Positions 6,454 through 13,076 of a stretch of DNA of 13,130 bases are shown piece by piece. The stretch comes from an uncultured Lachnospiraceae bacterium. Lineage in GTDB: Bacteria > Bacillota > Clostridia > Lachnospirales > Lachnospiraceae. Both the position numbers and the translations under genes were made by a program. Positions within the stretch are counted from its first letter, which is position 1. Every line of letters begins with the position of its first letter. The DNA is taken from NCBI GenBank assembly GCA_910585935.1, contig CAJUHN010000093.1, positions 1 through 13,130 of the forward strand, in the 5' to 3' direction. The notes under the pieces are model-generated. The model searched no databases and was not told the origin of the DNA. It worked only from the letters and a program-made list of their open reading frames with translations.

Positions 6454-7332
6454 ATGATAGGATTTCAGATAATACAGTTTTTTATATTTTGGATAGGATG
6501 CTATGAATGTATGATAGGGTTTTTACATGTTCCAAATAAAAAGATATCGAAAAAAATTTTTACTTATCTCTCAAGAGAAGAAACGAAAAAGACCAAAGAT
6601 ATGTATTTTTTAGAGATAGCATCTCACTTTTCTAACTATATCCCTATTTCTGAGTATAAAAGAGAAAAGATTGAGAATCAGCTAAAAATCACTAGAAATC
6701 ATATGAAAGCAGAAACATATATCGCTTTTATATGGGTGAAAACAGGTTTTTATATGATACTAAGTTTTTTATTTTTATATATTCCTTTTCTGGGTGTAAT
6801 TTTATTTGGAACATGCTTTCTCATTGGGATTAATACTTACTTTTTAGAAAGCAGTAGGTTAGAAGTATCCATAAGGAAAAAAAGAATTTGTATAGAAAAA
6901 GAATTGCCTCGTCTTGCGAATACAATTACACAGGAACTTTGCTATACAAGAGATGTGATACATATTTTGGAAAATTATATGAAACATGCAGGGGAAGAAA
7001 TGACAGAGGAGTTGAAAATTACAATTGCAGATATGAAAAGTGGAAATTATGAAATGGCATTGACGAGAATGGAAGCGAGAATCTCCTCTGTGATGTTATC
7101 ACAAGTTATTCGAGGATTAATAAGTGTCATCCGAGGAGATGATGGTATCTTTTATTTTCAGATGTTGAGCCATGATTTAAGAAAATTAGAAGTACAAGCA
7201 TTAAAAACAGAAGCAATAAAACAGCCACAAAAAATCGGAAAATATACACTATTTATCTTTCTGTGTTTTTTACTTATTATATTCACAGCATTAGGAATAT
7301 CTATGGGAACACAGATAAAATCTATTTTTTAA
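6454..7332 (+). CDS. TadC-like inner-membrane platform protein
   Basis: A 292-residue membrane protein with an N-terminal helix, a helix pair near residues 90-130, a cytoplasmic helical domain (KELPRLANTITQELCYTRD is typical of the T2SS-F fold, followed by ENYMKHAGEEMTEEL) and a C-terminal helix ending at the carboxyl terminus. TadB and TadC are weakly similar partners in the Tad platform, and this order after CpaF and TadB is standard. The ribosome binding site for ATG 6454 is weak; the nearest purine-rich site AAGGA (6432-6436) is about 17 bases away and better placed for a 21-codon out-of-frame ORF at 6441-6506. The 49-base gap after the TadB-like gene is one of the larger gaps in the run. 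Confidence 0.75.
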   Translation: MIGFQIIQFFIFWIGCYECMIGFLHVPNKKISKKIFTYLSREETKKTKDMYFLEIASHFSNYIPISEYKREKIENQLKITRNHMKAETYIAFIWVKTGFYMILSFLFLYIPFLGVILFGTCFLIGINTYFLESSRLEVSIRKKRICIEKELPRLANTITQELCYTRDVIHILENYMKHAGEEMTEELKITIADMKSGNYEMALTRMEARISSVMLSQVIRGLISVIRGDDGIFYFQMLSHDLRKLEVQALKTEAIKQPQKIGKYTLFIFLCFLLIIFTALGISMGTQIKSIF

Positions 7333-7418
7333 AGGTCGAAGTAAAGAAATATTAAAATTTTTTATAGAGATATAAAAAAAGTGAAAAAAATAGGAAAGAA
7401 TATGAGGTGAAAGGAAGG

Positions 7419-7841
7419 ATGAATTTTTGTAAAAGAATAATAAAGGATACAAAAGGGTTTTCAGGTTATATAGAAGCTGCTGTAGGCGTATTTTGTATCT
7501 GTATAGTAATTGTACTAGGAATGAATATTTTTCCTGTATATATATTAAAAAATAGATTAGATAACTACACAGAGAAAGCTTTGAGAAGAATTGAATTATC
7601 TGGAAATACAGAAGATGATACGATGGAGTTTATAAAAAAAATAGCAGAAGAATATGGAATAGAACCAGAGATAGAAGTTATATGTGAACATATAAAAGGC
7701 ACAAAAAATATACAGATTGATAATAAAATCGTAATGAAAGCAAAACAAGATTATACTATGAATTTGGGAATACTAGGGAGCTATACCATTGGTTTACATG
7801 GAAAAGCGACAGGGTATTCAGAAGTTTATTTTAAAAATTAG
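7419..7841 (+). CDS. DUF4320-like pseudopilin
   Basis: A 140-residue protein with a short basic leader, the motif K12-G13-F-S-G16-Y-I-E19, a hydrophobic helix (about residues 20-40) and a mixed extracytoplasmic domain. It resembles the DUF4320 proteins found beside Tad genes in Firmicutes and is probably a minor pilin-like subunit or a TadE/TadF counterpart. ATG 7419 was chosen because GAGGTGA (7404-7410) lies eight bases before it. A GTG four codons upstream (7407) overlaps that ribosome binding site and is less likely. The motif before its helix closely matches that of the Flp-like pilin at 1693, which supports processing by the same peptidase. Confidence 0.7.
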   Translation: MNFCKRIIKDTKGFSGYIEAAVGVFCICIVIVLGMNIFPVYILKNRLDNYTEKALRRIELSGNTEDDTMEFIKKIAEEYGIEPEIEVICEHIKGTKNIQIDNKIVMKAKQDYTMNLGILGSYTIGLHGKATGYSEVYFKN

Positions 7842-7848
7842 GAAAATC

Positions 7849-8385
7849 ATGAAAAAGTGGACGAAAAAGGCTATAAAAAATAAAGAGGGAAGTGGGTATT
7901 TAGCATCCGTTGTTATTTGCTTGATATTATGTATGCTGATTTCTGTAGGATGGCAGATATATGAGATAACAGTGATAGGGAATCAGATAAGAAATTATTT
8001 AAAAGATAGTGTCAGGTACACGGTGACAAAAAATTGGGACGATACATTTAGTGGAAGTAGACAAGGATATACAGGGGCATATTATTGGAGAGAAGGAGAA
8101 TTTCAGGAAAGAATAGATAAGAATGATATTATGAACGAGTTTGCAGAGAGAATGGGTTTAGAGGAGGGAGAAGAAGGATATAGAAAATGTGGGAACGATG
8201 AAACACAATATTGGATAGGGGAATTGCAAGTAAAAATGAAAAATACGAAATTCGCTTCTGATAGTGAGGATAGATTTGAAGTGAGTGCTAGTATTTTAGT
8301 GAAAATGAAAATAAAATTTTTAAATCAAGAGTTTCCAGTAAAATTTTCGATTAGAGTGAAGACAGCATTTTCACCGCTATTTTAA
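7849..8385 (+). CDS. TadE-like pseudopilin
   Basis: A 178-residue protein with a lysine-rich N-terminus, G14-S-G16-Y-L-A and a hydrophobic helix (about residues 18-38), then an extracytoplasmic domain with aromatic and charged residues and no membrane anchor at the C-terminus. The layout fits TadE/TadF-type minor pilins. It is the last gene of the pilus run and starts seven bases after the DUF4320-like gene. ATG 7849 has TTAGGA just before it (7838-7843). A longer in-frame start at 7789 overlaps the previous gene by 53 bases and lacks a leader-like N-terminus, so it was rejected. The glutamate seen in the other two pilin-like motifs is replaced by alanine here. Confidence 0.65.
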   Translation: MKKWTKKAIKNKEGSGYLASVVICLILCMLISVGWQIYEITVIGNQIRNYLKDSVRYTVTKNWDDTFSGSRQGYTGAYYWREGEFQERIDKNDIMNEFAERMGLEEGEEGYRKCGNDETQYWIGELQVKMKNTKFASDSEDRFEVSASILVKMKIKFLNQEFPVKFSIRVKTAFSPLF

Positions 8386-8448
8386 TGATAGTGGGGATAG
8401 AGTTACTTTTTATGTAGTTGTTTAGAGGGATAAAATAAATGATGAGAG

Positions 8449-8565
8449 GTTCGCTACGGGAAGGAACTATTTCAGCGAAGCCGCGCTCTCGCTCCGTTCC
8501 AGACGTAATGGATACTAAATTCGCAGCTCCTAACGGAACTGCTCATTAAGTACCAACGTCTTCCA
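8449..8565 (-). repeat. Dispersed structured repeat, copy B (inverted relative to copy A)
   Basis: The reverse complement of 8471-8565 matches copy A positions 1-95, with two substitutions and one inserted base in the first 68. The tip of the long hairpin reads GCAGTTCC, GTTA, GGAGCTGC on the minus strand, so one G-U pair in copy A is an A-U pair here and the stem is kept. The core hairpin is also kept (GCTTCGCT). The end nearest the pilus genes reads GCGAACC on the minus strand, shared with copies C and D. With copy A it forms an 8.4-kb-spaced inverted pair that encloses the regulator and all Tad genes. Confidence 0.85.
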
Positions 8566-8594
8566 AGGGGCTTCTTTTGGAATAGTTCCTTCCC
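8458..8594. repeat. Long inverted repeat enclosing copy B
   Basis: GGGAAGGAACTATTTCAG (8458-8475) and, on the other side of copy B, its complement TGGAATAGTTCCTTCCC (8578-8594) pair with one substitution, and pairing continues inward to GAAGCC/GGCTTC. The whole 137-bp block can therefore fold on itself, with the copy B hairpin at its centre. The arms match only in inverted orientation, as in a duplicated element end. Confidence 0.7.
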
Positions 8595-8826
8595 TCCGCT
8601 ACTTTGTTGGCTGTTCTGTGAAAAGTAATTATATTTTCAATAAAAGTGTGGAAATATTCTCGTAACAGATATAAAGTGTACTGTTGCGAGATTTTTTATT
8701 GTTTATATAATGATAATGGGGTTAAGATTTTCATTTTAAGGCAAAATTTTTTGAGTTGCTTATTCTGTGTTAGTGTAAGATTTATTTTTCACAGAGCAGA
8801 AAAGCCAATGAAACTAGCGGAGGGAA
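8590..8826. repeat. Second inverted repeat linking copy B to copy C
   Basis: TTCCCTCCGCTA (8590-8601) is perfectly complementary to TAGCGGAGGGAA (8815-8826). The similarity continues inward through TTGGC and TTCTGTGAAAA (to 8624) against its counterpart TTTTCACAGA and GCCAA (from 8786). The arms are about 35-41 bp with small gaps. The 160-bp loop holds the terminator at 8659-8697. No gene is seen in 8386-9012, and this repeat structure occupies most of it. Confidence 0.7.
8659..8697 (+). terminator. Intrinsic terminator downstream of the pilus operon
   Basis: CTCGTAACAG (8659-8668) pairs over ten positions, with one wobble, with CTGTTGCGAG (8681-8690) across a 12-base loop. ATTTTTT follows. 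It is the first clear terminator after the last Tad gene, about 270 bases downstream, so the pilus transcript would run through repeat copy B. Confidence 0.7.
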
Positions 8827-8898
8827 CGGAGCGAGAGCGCGGCTTCGCTGGAATACCCCTTCCCGGAGCGAACCTTTTTAAGGTAAGCTGAACGATAA
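8815..8898 (+). repeat. Dispersed structured repeat, copy C (core only)
   Basis: The core GGAACGG-AGCGAGAGC-GCG-GCTTCGCT-GGAA is shared with copies A and B. It continues through CTTCCCGGAGCGAACC and a small hairpin ACCTT-TTT-AAGGT (8872-8884), to CTGAACGATA, which resembles the end of copy A. The long hairpin half present in A and B is missing and is replaced by the left arm of the inverted repeat shared with copy B. It lies just upstream of the TerD-TerA gene and is in + orientation, like copy A. Confidence 0.8.
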
Positions 8899-8928
8899 CT
8901 GTTTATTAAGTAAAAAAGAAAAAATATC

Positions 8929-8957
8929 TGGAAATATTTAGAGTGATGAGGTATAAT
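8929..8957 (+). promoter_or_regulatory. Candidate promoter of the TerD-TerA gene
   Basis: A perfect -10 box TATAAT (8952-8957) has TGGAAA (8929-8934, four of six consensus positions) 17 bases upstream. The start site near 8964 would give a leader of about 50 bases. It lies immediately after repeat copy C and after the upstream terminator. Confidence 0.5.
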
Positions 8958-9012
8958 AAAAAAGTCAGTAGGGGGAATGGATATAAAAGTCAAATGAAAG
9001 AAGGAATAAATT

Positions 9013-10218
9013 ATGGAATTACAAAAGGGACAAAAGGTAAAAATAGGGGATTTAACAGCAAATAATCAGATAGAATTAAAAGTTTCTGTCCCTATAGATA
9101 ATGAAGAGATAGATATTAGCTGTTTTGGCGTAGATGCCCAAAATAAATTATCAGATGATAGATATTTTGTATTTTATAATCAATTACATACTCCTGAAAA
9201 TGCAGTTTCGATGAAAATAGATAAGAATATGGCAAGTTTTTTTATAGATTTTAAAAAGATTCCTGCATTTATAAAAAAATTGGTGATTACTGTTGCGGCA
9301 GATGGAAATACCACTATGAAAGATATAAAAAAAGGAGAATTTTCTGTCTTAGCAAATCAACAAAGGATAGCAAATTTTGTAATTTCTGGAGAAAATTATG
9401 AAAAAGAAAAAGCGATAATTTTAGCTGAAATTTATGAAAAGGACGGTATTTGGCGTCTATCCTTAGTATCCAGCGGATTTAATGGTGGATTGAGTGCTTT
9501 ATTGGCATATTTTGGAGGAGAAGAGATAAAAGAACCTGTAAAGAGCGACAGTTTTAAATCTGAAATAAAATCTCCATCTTTTTCAGCAGCCAATTCAACC
9601 GTAAAAAATACAACTACATCTCAAACGACACCTGTTAATCTGAAGAAAAGAGGAGATAGTCATAAGATTAGTCTAGAGAAAAATGCAAAAGAAATTCATG
9701 TGAATTTAAATTGGAATACAAATGCTGGAAAGAAAAAGGGATTATTTGGATTTGGAAGTACAGCAGGAATAGATCTAGACTTAGCTTGTATGTATCGTCT
9801 GAAAACAGGACATCAAGGAGTTATTCAAGCATTAGGAAATAGTTTTGGCTCTGCGAATACAGTGCCTTATATATTTCTCGACCAAGATGATAGAACAGGG
9901 CAGAGTGTGAATGGAGAGAATATGTGGTTTAAAAAGCCAGAGTTAATAGAATTTGCAATCGTATTTGCCTATATTTATGAGGGAACACCTAACTGGCAGG
10001 ATACTAATGCGAGAGTGGTGTTAAAGCAGCCAGGAGAAGCTCCTATTGAAATTTTTATCGATAATCCAGATCATTATAATCAATTCTGTGTAATTGCTAG
10101 TTTAACGGCAAAAGAAAATCAGTTGGAAGTAAAAAGAGAAGAGAGATTTTTTAGAAGCCATAGAGAAGTGGATAATGCATATGGTTTTGGATTTCGATGG
10201 GTTGCAGGACATAAATAA
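9013..10218 (+). CDS. TerD-TerA two-domain fusion protein (tellurium/stress resistance family)
   Basis: A 401-residue cytoplasmic protein made of two TerD-superfamily domains. Residues 1-175 form a TerD-like domain: IDISCFGVDAQNKLSDDRYFVFYNQ with F52-V-F-Y-N56 is the family core, followed by HTPENAVSM and a strand-rich end. A Ser/Thr/Lys-rich linker covers about 176-225. Residues about 226-401 form a TerA-like domain: VNLNWNT, D254-L-D256-L in the calcium-type loop, IFLDQDDRTGQSVNGENMWF and FAYIYEGTPNWQDTNARV. Ter proteins bind calcium and are tied to tellurite, colicin and phage resistance; the biochemical role is unsettled. In the N-domain the usual DLDAS calcium signature has decayed to IDIS, so only the C-domain may bind metal. 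AAGGA (9001-9005) gives a seven-base spacing to ATG. It has its own promoter and terminator. Confidence 0.8.
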   Translation: MELQKGQKVKIGDLTANNQIELKVSVPIDNEEIDISCFGVDAQNKLSDDRYFVFYNQLHTPENAVSMKIDKNMASFFIDFKKIPAFIKKLVITVAADGNTTMKDIKKGEFSVLANQQRIANFVISGENYEKEKAIILAEIYEKDGIWRLSLVSSGFNGGLSALLAYFGGEEIKEPVKSDSFKSEIKSPSFSAANSTVKNTTTSQTTPVNLKKRGDSHKISLEKNAKEIHVNLNWNTNAGKKKGLFGFGSTAGIDLDLACMYRLKTGHQGVIQALGNSFGSANTVPYIFLDQDDRTGQSVNGENMWFKKPELIEFAIVFAYIYEGTPNWQDTNARVVLKQPGEAPIEIFIDNPDHYNQFCVIASLTAKENQLEVKREERFFRSHREVDNAYGFGFRWVAGHK

Positions 10219-10237
10219 AAAATATGTTGAGAATGGG

Positions 10238-10263
10238 AAGGTGCTATTTTATAGCACTTTTTT
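10238..10263 (+). terminator. Intrinsic terminator after the TerD-TerA gene
   Basis: GTGCTAT (10241-10247) pairs perfectly with ATAGCAC (10251-10257) across a three-base loop; A-T and G-U pairs extend the base from 10238. Six Ts follow (10258-10263). It sits 20 bases after the stop codon. Confidence 0.85.
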
Positions 10264-10283
10264 ACTATAATAAATTTATTCCC

Positions 10284-10370
10284 ATGGGTAACGAGCCAGA
10301 TTTGGCTTCTGTGAGGGTCAAATACCCCGTTGCCTTGCAAAGCTGCAGAAAAGTGGGGGATTTGATTTGA
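10284..10370 (+). repeat. Structured GC-richer intergenic element, possibly a dispersed repeat
   Basis: This stretch stands out as GC-rich in AT-rich DNA and folds well. AGCCA (10294-10298) pairs with TGGCT (10303-10307). A longer stem pairs TCAAAT-A-CCCC (10318-10328) with GGGGG-ATTTGA (10355-10365), with one mismatch, and inside it TTGC-CTT-GCAA (10330-10340) forms a small hairpin. One frame is open for 28 codons from an ATG at 10284 to TGA at 10370, reading MGNEPDLASVRVKYPVALQS and onwards, but no ribosome binding site precedes it. It resembles, from memory only, a repeat type that recurs in Lachnospiraceae genomes. It could be a mobile or structural repeat, a small RNA, or a rare small protein. 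The rest of 10264-10594 shows no gene. Confidence 0.5.
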
Positions 10371-10476
10371 AGAATGATAATAGTATTTGAGAAGTAGAAA
10401 AGTATGCCATATGCGTAAATTATATAGAAGAAAAAAAATAATAATATCTGCTCTAGTATTTAGAAAGTATTTATAG

Positions 10477-10482
10477 TATAAT
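10477..10482 (+). promoter_or_regulatory. Candidate -10 box for the peptidase-RtcB operon
   Basis: A perfect TATAAT stands 118 bases before the first gene. The matching -35 region (TAGTAT at 10454-10459) is weak. Some promoter is needed here because a terminator separates this operon from the TerD-TerA gene. Confidence 0.3.
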
Positions 10483-10600
10483 GTTTTGATTACGCTTGTT
10501 ATATTAATGTAAAAATTATGAGATACAATAAATGATGAAAAAAGGATAATTAAAAAAACAAGTGAAAAAACATATATAAAAGGTACAAAGGAGCATGAAA

Positions 10601-11638
10601 ATGAAGAGATTAAAAAAACCAATGAAATTAAAAGAAGGCGATACAGTTGCATTGGTCAGCTTATCGTGGGGAGGAGCAGGAGATGAAGATATTTTATGGA
10701 GATATAAGATAGGGAAAAAGAGATTAAAAAAGATTTTTGGATTAAATGTGGTAGAAATGTCTTATACCTTAGCAGGGAGTGAATATATTTATAAACATCC
10801 AGAGAAAAGAGCACAGGATTTAATGGATGCTTTTAAAGATAATTCTATCAATGGAATTATTTCTTGTATAGGAGGTTCTGATAGTATTCGTATACTGCCT
10901 TATATAAATAGTGATGTGATAAGTAAAAATCCTAAAATATTTATGGGATATTCGGATACCACTATCACACATTTTCTATGTTATCATGCAGGTTTGAGTT
11001 CTTTTTATGGACCATCTTTGTTGGTTGATTTTGCGGAGAATGTGGAGATGAATCCTTATACGATAGAGTATTTAAAAAAAACATTATTTTCTTCAGAAGT
11101 GATTGGAAAAATTGAACCATCAGAAGTATGGACGAGTATAAGGAAACCGTGGAAAGAACGATTAAAAGAACAAAAAAGAATCTATTATTGTAATAGAGGG
11201 TATGAAATTTTACAAGGCGATCAAACTGTAATGGGGCATTTATTAGGGGGATGTTTTGAAACATTTCATATGCTGAGAGGAACGAAATTATTTCCAAAAT
11301 TAGAAGAATTTAATGATAGTATTTTATTTTTTGAAACATCAGAAGAAAAACCTCCTATTTGGTATTTGGAGAATGAATTGAGATTTTTGGGAAGTATGGG
11401 AATATTAGAGAGAATAAAAGGAATGATTTGGGGCAAACCTCAAGATGAACAATATTATACAGAGTATAAAACGGCAATTTGTAAGGTTATGAAAGAATTT
11501 GGAAGAGAAGATATGCCTATTTTATATAATGTGAACTTTGGACATACAGAGCCTAAAATTTGTATTCCTTATGGCGCATTAGCGCAGATAGATTGTGAAA
11601 ATATAACATTTTCTATTTTGCAACCGGGAGTTTTATAA
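10601..11638 (+). CDS. S66 family serine peptidase, MccF-like (microcin C7 immunity/LD-carboxypeptidase family)
   Basis: A 345-residue cytoplasmic hydrolase without a signal peptide. The catalytic triad of family S66 is visible: nucleophile S118 in GYSDTT, E245 in FFETSEE and H315 in FGHTEP. An N-terminal GDTVALVSLSWGG opens the fold, and GIISCIGGSDSIRILPYI supplies the oxyanion-side strand. Spacing of the triad, the WTSIRKPWKE stretch before the C-terminal half and the length are closer to MccF-type enzymes, which hydrolyse the toxic aminoacyl nucleotide of microcin C, than to LdcA, which trims murein tetrapeptides. The substrate is not shown. ATG 10601 was chosen over 10595 because GGAG (10590-10593) is seven bases before it and only one base before the earlier ATG. 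RtcB follows at 22 bases, forming an operon. Confidence 0.8.
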   Translation: MKRLKKPMKLKEGDTVALVSLSWGGAGDEDILWRYKIGKKRLKKIFGLNVVEMSYTLAGSEYIYKHPEKRAQDLMDAFKDNSINGIISCIGGSDSIRILPYINSDVISKNPKIFMGYSDTTITHFLCYHAGLSSFYGPSLLVDFAENVEMNPYTIEYLKKTLFSSEVIGKIEPSEVWTSIRKPWKERLKEQKRIYYCNRGYEILQGDQTVMGHLLGGCFETFHMLRGTKLFPKLEEFNDSILFFETSEEKPPIWYLENELRFLGSMGILERIKGMIWGKPQDEQYYTEYKTAICKVMKEFGREDMPILYNVNFGHTEPKICIPYGALAQIDCENITFSILQPGVL

Positions 11639-11660
11639 AGATGTTATGGAGGGAATTAAA

Positions 11661-12857
11661 ATGAAAATTGTAGGAAAACAAAACGAAGCCGTTGTTTTTG
11701 CAAAAGTGATCGAAGAAGAAGCGATACAACAGATTCAGACATTATGTGATCAAGAGTTTGCAAAGGGAAGTAAAATACGAGTGATGCCAGATGTACATAC
11801 TGGAAAGGGATGCACTATTGGAATGACAATGACGATTATGGATAAAATAGTGCCCAATATAGTAGGGGTTGATATTGGTTGTGGAATGTATACTGTAAAT
11901 TTAGGAAAAAAAGAAATTGACTTGGAACATTTAGATTCGGTTGTTCATAAAATTCCATCTGGAAAGGCTGTATGGGATGGAAGAAAAATACGTTTTGATT
12001 TATCCAATTTAAAAATATATCGAATGTTAAATGATACAAAACGCTTAGAGAGAAGTTTAGGAACACTAGGAGGAGGAAATCATTTTATCGAAGTAGATAC
12101 AGCTATAGATGGAACAAAGTATTTAATTATTCATTCTGGAAGTCGAAATTTAGGAAAACAAGTAGCAGAATTATATCAGGGATTGGCAGTCGACTTACAA
12201 AAAGGAAAAGAAAAATATTTCAAACAAAAAGAAAAGATGATTGCGAAATATAAAGAAGAGGGGAAGAGAAAAGAATTAAAAGAGGAATTAAAAACATTGA
12301 CGTGGACACCACTGCCTATCACTATTCCAGAAGAACTATGCTATTTATATGGAAAATATATGGAAGATTATTTAGCTGATGTAGAGATATGCCAAAAATT
12401 CGCAAAGATAAATCGAGAATTTATGGCAGAAACAATTATAAAAGAGATGAATTTGGAAGAGGTAGATGCCTTTCATACCATTCATAATTATATTGATGTA
12501 GAAGAGATGGTTTTAAGAAAAGGTGCGATTGCTGCACACAAAGGGGAGAAGGTTTTAATTCCTATTAATATGCGAGATGGAAGTATTCTGGCAGTAGGAA
12601 AAGGGAATGAAGAATGGAATCAATCAGCACCACATGGAGCAGGAAGGGTTCTGAGCAGATCACAGGCTAAGGAAAAATTAAATATAAAAGAATATAAGAA
12701 ACAGATGGAAGGAATTTATTCTACTTCTGTTAATGAGGCAACATTAGATGAAGCTCCTATGGCTTATAAATCAAAAGAGGATATTTTAGATATTGTGAAG
12801 GATTCTGTAGATATCATAGAGATATTAAAACCTATTTATAATTTTAAAGCGAATTAG
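11661..12857 (+). CDS. rtcB: RtcB family RNA ligase
   Basis: A 398-residue enzyme that joins RNA 3'-phosphate or 2',3'-cyclic phosphate ends to 5'-OH ends, using GTP and Mn2+, in tRNA and broken-RNA repair. Family landmarks are intact: DVHTGKGCTIG, D71-I-G-C74-G (metal-binding cysteine), GGGN140-H141-F, H158-SGSRNLG, HNYIDVE, and the guanylylation histidine H325 in APHGAGR. The C-terminal DEAPMAYKS matches the usual RtcB ending. ATG 11661 was chosen because GGAGG (11648-11652) lies eight bases before it; the earlier ATG 11646 lies upstream of and includes that site, so it is unlikely. The gene is downstream of the MccF-like peptidase in the same operon, and no RtcA, archease or RtcR gene is visible. 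Confidence 0.93.
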   Translation: MKIVGKQNEAVVFAKVIEEEAIQQIQTLCDQEFAKGSKIRVMPDVHTGKGCTIGMTMTIMDKIVPNIVGVDIGCGMYTVNLGKKEIDLEHLDSVVHKIPSGKAVWDGRKIRFDLSNLKIYRMLNDTKRLERSLGTLGGGNHFIEVDTAIDGTKYLIIHSGSRNLGKQVAELYQGLAVDLQKGKEKYFKQKEKMIAKYKEEGKRKELKEELKTLTWTPLPITIPEELCYLYGKYMEDYLADVEICQKFAKINREFMAETIIKEMNLEEVDAFHTIHNYIDVEEMVLRKGAIAAHKGEKVLIPINMRDGSILAVGKGNEEWNQSAPHGAGRVLSRSQAKEKLNIKEYKKQMEGIYSTSVNEATLDEAPMAYKSKEDILDIVKDSVDIIEILKPIYNFKAN

Positions 12858-12901
12858 AATTTATTAGTTTTTGTGAAAAAATGATATAGGAAATAAGATA
12901 T

Positions 12902-12954
12902 GAGAGATAGAAATTATTTAGAAAAGAAAATATTTCTATTTCTCTTATTTTTTT
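12902..12954 (+). terminator. Intrinsic terminator after the rtcB operon
   Basis: GAGAGATAGAAAT (12902-12914) pairs with ATTTCTATTTCTC (12932-12944), 13 pairs with one wobble, across a 17-base loop. TTATTTTTTT follows (12945-12954). The remaining bases to 13076 show no gene or clear signal. Confidence 0.8.
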
Positions 12955-13076
12955 ACTATAAGCTAGATATCGAAGAGGAGAGTTTGTTCATAGAAAGAGG
13001 AACGAAAGGATAAAGTTTGGAATATTATTAAAAAAAGTTAGAAAAATTAGAAGGAAATGGGGAGAGGGTGTGAATG

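Noticed and set aside
7789..7848. Longer N-terminus for the TadE-like protein
   Set aside because: It overlaps the previous gene by 53 bases and has no ribosome binding site, whereas ATG 7849 has a good one and gives a proper basic leader.
8646..8891. An 81-codon open frame on the + strand
   Set aside because: It runs through the terminator, an inverted repeat and repeat copy C. It has no ribosome binding site, and its Arg/Glu-rich end is simply translated repeat.
10119..10652. A 177-codon open frame on the - strand
   Set aside because: It overlaps the end of the TerD-TerA gene, a terminator and the start of the peptidase gene. Its hydrophobic composition is what AT-rich DNA gives on the opposite strand.
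11646..11660. Upstream ATG of rtcB
   Set aside because: The Shine-Dalgarno sequence GGAGG lies downstream of it and points to ATG 11661.
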